Position numbers and translations under genes: made by a program
Assembly: GCA_022495995.1 (NCBI GenBank)
Contig: JAFEMH010000759.1
Coordinates: 372,001-436,000, forward strand
DNA from: Adenophora triphylla var. japonica
Taxonomy: Eukaryota > Streptophyta > Magnoliopsida > Asterales > Campanulaceae
Length of the DNA stretch: 64,000 nt
Direction of reading: 5' to 3'
Notes under the pieces: model-generated
The model's input: the letters and a program-made list of their open reading frames with translations, nothing else
Databases searched by the model: none
Told to the model about the DNA's origin: nothing
Shown: positions 54,835 through 64,000 of the stretch, one piece after another
Position numbering within the stretch: the first letter of the stretch is position 1
How the letters are laid out: every line of letters starts with the position of its first letter

Positions 54835-56320
54835 TGTTGGTCCCAAAGGTGGCAACAAGGGTGAAAATACGGCTAGAGGGGGTGAATAGCTGTTTAAAAT
54901 TTTTCGCCCTCTTTTAAAAACTAAACCTCTTGCTTACAAAAATCCTCTTGCAGTTGATAATAGTCGCAAGTGATAGTGTAAAATGCACATGAATATTTAG
55001 AGTTACAAAGTGGTTTTAATAGAGGAGGTTTGTAAAGCGGTTTTAATAAAGTAGTTGGTACGTGCGGTTTACAAACAAGTGAGGTTTTGACACCGTTAAC
55101 TCCAAACACTATTTCACAATAATGGATATCTAAATAAAGATCAAACAGACAAAGATAAATAATTAGTAAGCACAAGAAATATAATTGCAGAGAAAGTAAG
55201 AACACGCTATTTGGAGTGGTTCAATCGATAAACGATCTACGTCCACTACCAAGATGGTTAGTCTTGGATTTCTAAGAGAGATTTTATATTAAGTATTTGA
55301 GAGATTACAAAGTACAATAAAATCTTTACTATGAAGAACAAATCCAAAACTATAACCAGTATCTCAAGTGTTTAATCTATGTGATTAGAACAAATGAGGT
55401 GTGTGTGTGAGAACAAGATCAAGGCTCTTTAAATACATGGAGATGTAGAGCACAATGATTCTTGAATGTGTTAAGGCTTGATTTCGGGTGGGAATATTTC
55501 TTGAAGTATGAAGATGAAGATTCAAAGGACTAAGAATTTCAAGCGTAGCTTCAACTTCGATGAACACAAAGCAATTTCTCTATTTTTCAAGCAATCTTCA
55601 AATGGTGAAGGTTAGGGGTATTTATACCCAAGCATCCAAAATGTAGCCCAGCTTGGACACAAACTTGCCAAGGACGTACTTGATGCTTTCTAATTGGTCC
55701 ACAAAGAACCACTTTTGTCCTTTGAGTACGGTAGTTGCGATAAAGCCGATAATGCTCCAAATGCAAGCAAAGAGGTTTGGACACTGTCACCTTTTCAAGA
55801 TCCTTGCATCTTCTCCGACTTTGAATCACGTGACAAGATAAGGTGGTTGACATTGGGTATTCTTGATGTGGATTATAATGACAAAAGGTGGTTTACTTCA
55901 AGTCTCAATCATTGGAGCGGTTGCAGGTAGGCGGTTTGACAGAGCGGTTGGTAACTCCAGTGAGGTTGCAAAGTGCGGTTGATGATGAGCTGCAAGGTGC
56001 GGTTCATCATAGGGCGGTTGCACTGGAGTAGTTCAAGGGTAGTTTCAAACAAAGGATTTCACCAAGCAAATGCTAAGGGCGGTTTTGCTAGGGCGGTTGG
56101 AAGAAGCGGTTTGAAACATTGAACTGCAACTCTCAATTCCAATGAGTCTTGTGCCAGTCTTCAAGCCTAAATTTAACCTAATCTATAAAATGGACTTAAC
56201 TAAAAAATTGAAGTCTAAGCTTCATTACATAGGGTCCTAAAGTCCTTAAAATAGACAGGAGGTTATGGTATCAATCAAATCTAATACAAAATAGGAGGGT
56301 TAAAACATGCATACCCAACA
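54835..56320 (-). repeat. 5' LTR of Sirevirus C
   Basis: 1486 bp; minus strand TGTTGGGTATGC ... GGGACCAACA. A TATA box lies within the palindrome GGGTATTTATACCC at 55616-55629. At least ten GCGGTT words are found at 55916-56115 and some near 55020-55070. Confidence 0.8.
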
Positions 56321-58049
56321 GATTTCCTTCACCAATACTGCACTAACAACATTTTCAGATACAGCCAAATATAAATAAAAGTGCTCACCACGCTCTGGTT
56401 TGGCAAGTAGGGGTGACGTCATCAAATATTCTTTAAGTTGCTTAAAAGCTGCCTCATGTTGGTCAGTCCATCGAAAGAGTTTGTTCTTTCTTAATACTTC
56501 ATAGAATAACCTGAACTTATCAGATGATTTAGATATAAACCTATTCAAAGCGGCTACTCTACCTGTTAACCTTTGGACGTCTTTGATGTTCTTGGGAGAT
56601 TCCAAGTTGAGAATAGCTTTGATCCGCTCGGGGCGGCTTCAATCCCCCTTTTGGTCACCATATATCCCAAGAATTTACCTGCCCTAACACCAAAGTTGCA
56701 CTTTGCTGGATTGAGCTTCATGTTGAAAGCTTTCAAGATGTTGAACGCCTCAGCAAGATGCTCAACATGATCTTCCATGTGCTTGGACTTTACCACCATG
56801 TCATCTATGTAGACTTCCATAGTCTTACCAAGTTGATCTTTGAACATCTTGTTCACCAAATTTCTCTACGATAAGTTGCCCCTGCATTTTTAAGACCAAA
56901 TGGCATAGAAATGTAACAATATATACCTTCCGGAGTCATGAATGCCGTATCTTTTTGGTCCGAGGGCTCCATTTGAATCTGTTGATACCCTGAGGACGCA
57001 TCCATGAACGTCAAGATGTCGTGGCCAGCTGTCTCATCAACTAGAGAATCGATATGAGGAAGAGGGAATGGGTCTTTCGGACAGGCTTTGTTCAAGTCTG
57101 TAAAGTCCACGCACACTCGCCACTTGCCATTCCTCTTTTCTACCACCACGACATTAGCTAACCACCTTGGGTATTGAACTTCCCTGATCATTTTGGACTT
57201 CAAAAGCCTCTCAACTTCATCCTTTATGATCTGGTTCCTCTCCTGAGCAAACTTCCTTCTTTTCTGATGAACAGGACGGATGGTGGGATCTATGTTCAAC
57301 TTGTGAGTAATGATGTCCTTGCTTATCCCCGTCATGTCCTCGTGTTTCCATGCAAAACAACATTTCTGGCTTTTTAAGAACTCAATCAGCTCCTCCTCAA
57401 CTTCGGATGGGAGGTCTGCCCCAACTTGCACTTGGGCCTCAGGATTCGATGCATCAACAGGAACGCTTTTTGTCTCATGCTCTACTGCTTCAAGAACATC
57501 CTGGGCCTTTTGCTTTAATTGCTATGCTTGCCGAGGGGCTGAACTTGCTTTCATGTTGACCTTGTAGCATTCTTTGGAGACTTGTTGGTTTCCCCTAGAC
57601 TTGGCCACACCCCAAGGTGTTGGAAACTTGACGCACTGGTGATAAGTTGACGGTACGGCCTTCATGTTGTGTATCCAAGGTCTTCCCAAAATGACATTGT
57701 ACGAGGAAGAGCATTCGATCACACAGAATCTTTCCATAGCATTCATACCCTCCAAATAGATGGGCAACTTGATCTCCCCAACTGTTTGCTTTATCTCCCC
57801 ACTGAACCCTACCAAAGACGGATGAATTCTTCACAACTTCGACAAAGGAATACCCATATCTTCAAGAGCATGAGTGAAAATTATGTTGACTGAGCTCCCG
57901 CCATCAATAAGGATTCTCTTGACCACACAGTTGGCAATCTGCACTTGAACAACTAGACCATCATGATGAGGATCCAACGTGTTGTCCTTATCTTCGTCTT
58001 CAAAGGAAATAACATGACCATCTGTGAAGTCCCGACATCTTGAAGGCAA
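56321..58049 (-). pseudogene. Gypsy D protease-RT-RNase H, broken and truncated
   Basis: Protease: KRILIDGGSSVNIIF near 57915 and VILGRPWIH near 57680. RT: VEKRNGKWRVCVDFTDLNKA (57100), FMDASSGYQQI, MPFGLKNAGATY, and the catalytic YIDDMVVKS (~56800) after a frameshift at ~56865. The thumb-RNase H link has FLGYMVTKRGIEA, another shift at ~56590, then VQRLTGRVAALNRFIS and LYLAVSENVVSAVLV, the first RNase H strand, where the Sirevirus LTR cuts in. RT copies RNA into DNA in the particle. At least three frameshifts are present. Confidence 0.85.
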
Positions 58050-58141
58050 TTCTGAGTGATCCTCCTTAGAACTTTTGGCATGACGCTTGGCTGCAGAGTA
58101 AGTTGTTCCACAAATATGAGATCCACCTGAAATGACATTTA

Positions 58142-59800
58142 CTACCTTGGTGGCCGGAGGCGGTACAACTTTCTCGGAGTGCAGGTGCTCCCTGAATCAG
58201 GCTCTTTAGACTCACTTCTGACCCTCTTCTTGCCCAACAAATCCTTAAGAAGACCCTTGGACAATAAATGAGCAATTTCCTTCCTCAAGGCAAAACAATT
58301 CTTGGTAGTATGCCCAAAATCCTCATGAAATGCGCACCACTTGGACTTGTCTTTCCAAGTTGTTGACTGGTCGTTCTTCTTGGGCCACCTTGCTTTATCT
58401 CCAAGATTTCCCATGGCGCACAAGATTCCTGCAATGTCCACAGAAAAGCAGTATTCATAAATTTTTGGATAATCATTATCATCTCCCTCTTGATCATCAT
58501 CTACAACATGAATTCTAGAAGATTCAGATTTAACAGGGGGTTTGCCCCTGTTGGACTTATAGTGATGGGAATCCGATTTTACGTCGAAGGCTCAAATAGA
58601 GGAGTAGGAGTCCTCCCAGTTGACTTCCCATCACCAAGCCTGTCTTCCTCCAATCGATGAAAGGCAAGGCCACAGTTCTGATTTCTTCAAGTTGTTTCGC
58701 GAGGTCATCACCAACTCGTTATAGAACAATGAGCTCTTCTTCAAGCCTATACGGAATGCTTCCGTAGTGGTGGACACATCCAAGTTGGGTATAGTCACTT
58801 TGCCTCCTTGTTAAACTCCGTGCAAATACTCTTTAAGATTTTCGTTAGGCTGTTGCACAATTCTATAGAGATCACTAGTCAACTTGTCAAATGCCCTATT
58901 GCACGAAAACTGGTTAATGAACATATTGACAAGTTGAGCATAAGATGAAATAGAGTTTAGAGGGAGCCCTGTTAGCCATTTTAAGGCTGGTCCTGACAAA
59001 GTAGAGCCAAAGCCCCTGCAAAAACACGCTTCTTTAAACATAGGGGGGATACTTATAATATCCATTGATTCCTGATACAGCAACACATGTTCTGCGGGGT
59101 CAGTGCTTCCATCATACTTCTTCATGTGAGGGACTGAAAATTTCTTTGGGATCTCCACACTAGCTATTACTGGAACAAAACAAGATTCATTATAGCAAGT
59201 TGGAGAAACTTGGTGGTATGGCATATTGACTCCGGGTATGCTTCTAATCAAATCCTTGATAGTCTGCATTTCCTTGACAAGTTGACTCTCTGCGAAAAGA
59301 GGATTGTTATTAAACTGAGATGCAGAAGTATCAAAAGCATTAAAGAAATTCCCTGCTTGCCCCATTGAGGGTGTAGCATAGGTGTAGCAAGATGACAGCG
59401 CAGGTTGGCCAGCTGGTAGGCTGAATCTTGGTTGTTCGATTGGAATGGACGCCACGATCGTGCTCTCTGCTGGCAAGGTATTAGTCATAGGAATATCCCC
59501 GACATGGCTTGGTCATGTACCTGCACCAAACAAAGATCTAGGAAGTAAAGGTGAAAATGGAGTAGATACTTGAGTTTCAACTTGCTTCCCTTTACGCAGG
59601 TTATCAATGGCGTTGAATATCATGGCGTTCGTATGCTCCTGACCATCCAACCGATCGCCTATCTTCTTCAACATGTCCGCCATGTTGGACATTATCTCCA
59701 AATTGACAGCTTCTGCACTTGGAGGAGGATTGCATTGGGCATTGGAAACAGGAAGCGGACGGCTCCTCTCAGCTTGACTGCCGGACGACGGATTAGCCAT
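58142..59800 (-). pseudogene. Gypsy D gag, frameshifted
   Basis: The start is the ATG at 59800 (MANPSSGSQAERSRP). The core at 58811-59488 has YDGSTDPAEHVLLYQESMD (MKKYDGS...), GSTLSGPALKWLTGLPL and INQFSCNRAFDKLTSDLYRI. Near 58290-58340 there is a CHHC knuckle (CAFHEDFGHTTKNC), with C, H, H and C all kept. Breaks lie at ~59510, ~58800 and ~58450. The protein is the homologue of gag in element E. Confidence 0.85.
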
Positions 59801-59821
59801 TTCTACTTGAATAATCAAAGT

Positions 59822-59840
59822 TTCCCACAGACGGCGCCAA
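59822..59840 (-). other. Primer binding site of gypsy D, tRNA-Asp-like
   Basis: TGGCGCCGTCTGTGGGAA on the minus strand, two to three bases after the LTR end AAAACA. Confidence 0.85.
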
Positions 59841-59842
59841 AT

Positions 59843-60441
59843 TGTTTTGGTCAAATTTCAACAAGCGTATTTCGAAGGGAAGAAAAATGACTAAAGTGAT
59901 ATGAATCTAGGTACAATGATTATCAAGTTAAATGGGGATGGACACAAGATGTTTGTTGACTAGGGAAAGCCCTTGAACAACTTGTTCGCCGGCATAAAAC
60001 CCCGGGAGGATTTGGTACCTGCCTTGACCGTAAGTTTACTAAGTGTTTTCGATGATTACAATGCTAAGAGCGTATTCAAAGGGAGCTTAGGCTAGAGTGA
60101 ATGTGTGTGCCAAAATACAGTGTTTGATCCCTTTTATACCTCAAATAACGACTAATTAAAAAAGAGGAAAAAATAAGCCTAAAATCTCGGGAGTGATGCC
60201 GATCTTGGTGAGATATATTCGCAGTCGTTTGTTGAGGGAGGAGATAACGATCTGTTGTGGAGGAAACGCCTTTGAATCAGTCTTCGCTTCTTTTGACACA
60301 TTCCCTAAAAAATAGGATCAACGTAACAAAAAGCTCAACCTGCAAATGACCAAGATGTAAATAGAACAACTCAAGTTGTTAGTACCAAGTCGTTTATATG
60401 CAAGTTGTAAACAAGTTGATTTAAAAACGTAGGGCCCAACA
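59843..60441 (-). repeat. 5' LTR of gypsy D
   Basis: 599 bp; minus strand TGTTGGGCCCTACG ... CCAAAACA. TATA box GGTATAAAAGGG on the minus strand at ~60131-60141. Right flank: CAACT. Confidence 0.8.
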
Positions 60442-60792
60442 CAACTCATTCAGAAATTGGAGGCGGCAACTGCGGAGACGCGCAGGGCGACGGCGGTGGC
60501 TATAAACGCCGAAATTCGACGGGCTAAGACTCGCTTGCTTAATGAATTACCCAAATTACAGAGATTAGCTTTCAAAAAAAAAGGAAAAAGGCATTTCAAA
60601 AGAAGATATTGAGGCTCATAGCAAATTGGTATTGACACTCAAAGAGAGGATTGAAGTAGTGCATGATGGATCGTTGACTGGGCCTAAACAAACCAGTGGA
60701 TTAGTATTTTCATCCTCCGATAAAGCATTTAAGTTCGGTGCAACTTCAGATTCGTGCGAGGATTCGTTGCGAGGAGAGAGCAATCAATCGAG
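60442..60792 (+). pseudogene. SYP7-like syntaxin (Qc-SNARE) gene fragment
   Basis: The plus strand reads TAVAINAEIRRAKTRLLNELPKLQRLAFKK, here broken as AVAINAEIRRAKTRL and LNELPKLQRLAF, then after a shift at ~60580 ISKEDIEAHSKLVLTLKERI and VVHDGSLTGPKQTSG, ending with a donor AG-GTAAGG at 60792. This is the N-terminal half of SYP71-type plant Qc-SNAREs, which act in membrane fusion at ER and plasma membrane. The SNARE motif and membrane anchor are missing. The 5' side is cut exactly at the gypsy D LTR, so the element probably inserted into this gene. Confidence 0.75.
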
Positions 60793-62006
60793 GTAAGGGA
60801 TTACGTTCCTTAGAGTATTTGAATTTCAATCCTTGAACTAGGATTCTATTGAGTCTTTTATGAAAGTATAAGCTACCTAGTGGCCGGTAGTTATTTTGAA
60901 ACTATTCCTTCGATTGAACGTCTTTTGGAATATCTTACCCTTGATATGTGTTGTTCAAGGTGTATCTAATGGTTGAATTTAATTATTGTGTTCTTGTACC
61001 ATATGAACACTTGAATGTTTATTGCTATGTCTAAAGTAACTAGATGTAGTTTAATGAGTCTAAGTGGGACGGACTTTTAAATGAACTTGGTCTAATCTTA
61101 ATAGTAAAGATTTGCCTTTCATCTTACACTGCCTGAAAAGTAGTGATGTTAAATGTGATATGTTCTTGTACCTGGGAACATCATATATATATAGAATTGC
61201 TATATCTATTTGAACTCGATGTAGCTAGCTTTGTTCGATAGAAAAAGGACTTAGCAAGAATTAGTCCGAGTAAAAAGGACTTTATGAGAATTAGTCTAAT
61301 CCCTGAAAAGGACTTAGACGCTTATACACTACTTGATGAAGTAGTTGACTATCATGATATGTTGGGATAAGGGAGCTCCCTGAAAAGACGTGGAGTTTCT
61401 TATTCAAGGATCACCCTGAAAAGGTGTATTAAAGTCACCCTAAAAAGGTGTAGCGTTACTTTGGAATTGACGGACTTGTGTGAATACAGTCTTCCTCATA
61501 TATATTTTGTGATAGTGCCACAACTTGTTATTTGAAAAGTATCTTTCATTATTGTACTCGTACCTGTACTTTAATTGATATAGCTATCTTATCGTTGAAT
61601 AATTCGATTGGGTTCGTTCTTTCGGTCATCTTTCCTTAGTACTTGGAGAGATTCCGTATGAACTTACTGAGCATTGTTCGCTCACCCCTTTTCTCATTTT
61701 TCCCTCCCACGTAAGCAGTAGGAGGAGTTGATCGGTCGTATGGAGGGCGACTTGATTGAGATTTAGGGTGCTTTATCAAACATTGTGTACTTATCGAGCT
61801 AGTGGGTTGTACTAGCTGTTAAGATGGAAAGACGGTTATTTTCCTCATTTGAATTATGGTTAGATGTACTAGTCGTTAAGATTGAAAAACAGTTATTTTC
61901 CGCATTTGAATTATGGTTGGATGTACTAGCCATTAAGGTACCCTGATTTGGGAATTTTATCTATGAATTGAATTATGTTTAGTGATGAAAAGTTGGGGTC
62001 GTTACA
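60793..62006 (+). repeat. SYP7-like intron start and probable Tekay/Del-like LTR remnant
   Basis: After the splice donor no further exon is recognised. The end at 61995-62006 (GGGGTCGTTACA) and the ACTGAGCATTGTTCGCTCACCCC stretch at ~61667 resemble the 3' part of Tekay/Del-type chromovirus LTRs. Its start could not be found. Repeated words occur at 61380-61450 (CCCTGAAAAGRYGT-like, four times) and at 61800-61940 (TACTAGYYRTTAAG-like, three times). Confidence 0.35.
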
Positions 62007-62232
62007 ATACTTCCACTTTGTACTCACACAACAAAAATTTATAAATATTTTTTGTTAAGATAGGCTTTTCCTAAAGCCTCCCGAGGTTTTGTGCCAGAGA
62101 TCAATAGATCAAGGGCTTTCCTCGTTACATCTTGGCGTAGCATCTTGAATTTTTACATTCTTATACTCCATTTGTGCCCAAAATCATTCCACCGAAAGTT
62201 CAATTTCAATATACAAGAAATTGACCAAAACA
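62007..62232 (+). repeat. 5' LTR fragment of gypsy E
   Basis: The last ~226 bp of the LTR, ending in GACCAAAACA exactly like the LTR of gypsy D. It contains a pyrimidine-rich/CCTCCCGAGG region typical of R-U5. Confidence 0.6.
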
Positions 62233-62235
62233 ATT

Positions 62236-62253
62236 TGGCGCCGTATGTGGGAA
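62236..62253 (+). other. Primer binding site of gypsy E, tRNA-Asp-like
   Basis: TGGCGCCGTATGTGGGAA, three bases after the LTR end. Confidence 0.85.
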
Positions 62254-62288
62254 CTTTGGTTTTTTAAGTTTGATAAGAAAATTCCAAG

Positions 62289-64000
62289 ATGAGCAATCAT
62301 AGTTCTGGTCAAAACACTCAGAGTGTTGCAGGAAGGACTGGAGCACTTAGAACATCTGGAGCCCAAGTTGCACATACACTTGGAATGCCTTCTCAACAAT
62401 CTTTACCTACTGTCACCTCCTCAGCTGTGATTCCTCATAAGATGACCTTTGATTTCATTACTAATTTGACCAAGATGATGGATTACTTGAAGAATCAACA
62501 CAAAACTCAACAACATACCAATCAAATGTTGTTCAATGCTATTACCGGTCTTCAACAAGAATCTGCTCGAGGTCCTGTATCATCTCCAGTGTCAAGCACA
62601 ATATCTCCCTTACATCCTAGACATTTCAGCTTTGCAGAAGATTCAGGGGCAGGGGGTTCAGGAAGTCACGTGACGCAGACTGATAGCATTGTTACTAATT
62701 CGTGCTCCACCTTGCCAACCTCAATACCATCATTTCAGACACCATCTTCAGGATTAACAGGGGGTTTTACAAATTATGCATATAACTTTGTTAATCCTAA
62801 TCCTAATAACCTTGATGCAGGAAATTCCGTAGCTAGACAACTGCAGGAATTAATGGAAATGGTCATGAACGTTCCAGGTGTTGCATCTCCCATGCATAGA
62901 TGATCTCCAACATGCTACAACGATACCCATTTTGTACCTGCTATTGCCTATGCAGAATTACCCAAGAGGTTTATTATCCCTCAAATGAAGCAGTACGATG
63001 GTACTACAGACCCAAAGGAGCATGTAGCACTCTATCAGGAAAAGATGGATGTCATCCATATCCCTCTACTGTATAAAGAAGCATGTTTATGCAGAGGCTT
63101 TGGATCAACATTAACAGGAGCAGCCTTAAGATGGCTCATAAACCAACCTTTGGGTTCTATTGGATCTTATGCACAATTAATTGATATGTTCACTAATCAA
63201 TTTTCTTGTAACAGGGTATTTGAAAAACTTACTAGTGATTTGTATCGGATAACTCAGCAACCTGAAGAAACTCTTAAAGATTATTTGAGCAGGTTCAATA
63301 AAGAAGCAGTGGACATACCAAACCTGGACATGTCAACTGCAACTGAAGCATTCAGGATGGGTCTCAAGAAGGACTCACCATATTATGAAGACCTAGTCAA
63401 AAACCCATGCAAGAAACTTGAAGATGTAAGAACAAGAGCCAACAATTGATGACTATTGTTTTTATGTCAATATTGCAGGATTATTATGTGCAATGGACAA
63501 CTTGGGTGAAAAAGCAAGATGGCCCAGGAAGAATGAAAGACCAAAAGCTTGGAAGGATAAGTCTAAATGGTGTGCGTACCATGAAGACTTTGGCCATACT
63601 ACAGACAACTGTATTGCCCTTCGTAAGGAGATCAGTCATCTCTTATCTAAAGGCCATCTTAAGGAATTGCTGGGCAGAAGGAAAGAACATGGTGAAACTA
63701 AGGATCCCATTCCAGATACACCTCTGTCACCCCTAACATCCATAAAAACTATTAACGTCATCTCTGGAGGCTCAGAAATTTGCGGTACAACTTATTCAAC
63801 AGCAAAGCATCATGCCAAAGATTCAAAAGAAGACAAATTCAATACACCAGTCAGGTCATATTCAAGAAGTGAAGATTCACAAATAACCTTTGATCAAGAT
63901 GACAAGGCAGATATCATAGGTCCACAGCATGATGGACTAGTAATCACCTTGCAGATAGCAAATTGGAAGGTGAAAAGGATTCTTATCGACAACGGCAGTT
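62289..64000 (+). pseudogene. Gypsy E gag-protease, broken, incomplete at window end
   Basis: ATG at 62289 (MSNHSSGQNTQSVAG). A Ser/Thr-rich N-terminal part, then an in-frame TGA (62901-62903), then the gag core KQYDGTTDPKEHVALYQ, LTGAALRWLINQPLGS and TNQFSCNRVFEKLTSDLYRI. It stops at 63449. A shifted frame from 63478 holds ARWPRKNERPKAWKDKSKW and a full CHHC knuckle (CAYHEDFGHTTDNC). Protease starts near 63895 and reaches the active-site ILIDNGS at the very end of the window. Very similar to gypsy D gag. Confidence 0.85.

Larger units (their letters stand above)
53871..56320 (-). mobile_element. Sirevirus C (Ty1/copia), 5' LTR and gag only
   Basis: The minus-strand 5' end of a third Sirevirus: LTR, primer binding site and gag. 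It breaks off within the gag C-terminus near 53945 and is joined to Sirevirus B. Right flank bases GATTT belong to the RNase H of gypsy D, so the element inserted there. The LTR carries repeated GCGGTT words. Confidence 0.75.
56321..60441 (-). mobile_element. Tat-like Ty3-gypsy element D, 3' half missing
   Basis: Minus-strand element with a 599-bp 5' LTR, a tRNA-Asp-type primer binding site, gag, protease, RT and the start of RNase H. It is cut at 56320 by the LTR of Sirevirus C; integrase and 3' LTR are not in the window. The LTR borders SYP7-like coding sequence at 60441/60442. Confidence 0.85.
62007..64000 (+). mobile_element. Tat-like Ty3-gypsy element E, 5' part, runs off window
   Basis: Plus-strand element related to D, arranged head to head with it (D reads left, E reads right). 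LTR end, primer binding site, gag and the start of protease are visible. Its 5' LTR is cut at 62006. Confidence 0.85.

Noticed and set aside
1..64000. tRNA, rRNA genes and endogenous pararetrovirus sequences
   Set aside because: Looked for by eye on both strands; none recognised. Primer binding sites resemble tRNA 3' ends only.

Overview
This 64 kb window looks like repeat-rich nuclear DNA of a flowering plant, most likely a eudicot. Almost all of it is transposable elements in nested, broken copies: a CACTA DNA transposon, Ogre/Tat-type and CRM-type Ty3/gypsy elements, Sirevirus-type Ty1/copia elements with env-like genes, and Stowaway MITEs. Between 39 and 45 kb lies a small gene island with an F-box gene cluster and gene fragments (UFSP2-like, and further right SYP7-like). 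Introns, TATA boxes, plant-type gene families and AT-rich spacers all point to a plant nucleus. The species cannot be named from sequence alone.

Layout. 0.6-7.65 kb: a CACTA element read on the minus strand, with a broken transposase gene, a 610-bp tandem duplication and a captured piece of the SMC5/6 subunit gene NSE4 arranged as a ~220-bp-arm inverted repeat. 7.66-26.78 kb: a 19-kb Ogre/Tat-like LTR element with 1.75-kb LTRs. It has lost reverse transcriptase and RNase H, and carries two degraded antisense genes and several tandem arrays. 26.78-34.73 kb: the 3' part of Sirevirus A (RT-RNase H, an env-like gene, 3' LTR) with an open 285-codon antisense frame. 34.81-39.01 kb: a CRM-like chromovirus with target-site duplication TTTCA, inserted in another coding sequence. 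39.0-46.4 kb: the low-copy island (340-bp duplication, F-box cluster, UFSP2 5' fragment among a family of 20-nt palindromes, a foldback element with a nested MITE, a second MITE). 46.4-47.5 kb: a Tat-type LTR remnant followed by ~500 bp of telomere-like 7-mers, mainly TATAGGG. 47.5-56.3 kb: a composite of two Sireviruses (B and C) on the minus strand. 56.3-60.4 kb: the 5' half of a Tat-like gypsy element (D) on the minus strand, inserted next to a SYP7-like syntaxin gene fragment. 60.8-64 kb: LTR remnants and the 5' part of a second, divergent gypsy element (E) running off the window end.

How the parts fit. Two large composites, the Ogre (CACTA on the left, copia on the right, no matching target duplication) and Sirevirus B/C (telomere-like array on the left, gypsy D on the right, divergent LTRs), look like products of recombination between two separate insertions that deleted the DNA between them. 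This would explain why the CACTA right end, the copia 5' half and the gypsy D 3' half are all missing at these junctions.

The most unusual observations are: (1) the NSE4 inverted duplication inside the CACTA element; (2) a palindrome, TCCGCGCGGA, found just upstream of TATA-like boxes both in the sense LTR and at the antisense genes of the Ogre element; (3) an antisense gene candidate with its own TATA box in Sirevirus A; (4) element-specific short DNA motifs that run from the Sirevirus LTRs into the env-like coding sequence and dictate repeated peptides; (5) seven CTCGTGT-N6-ACACGAG-type palindromes around the UFSP2 fragment; and (6) the TATAGGG array.
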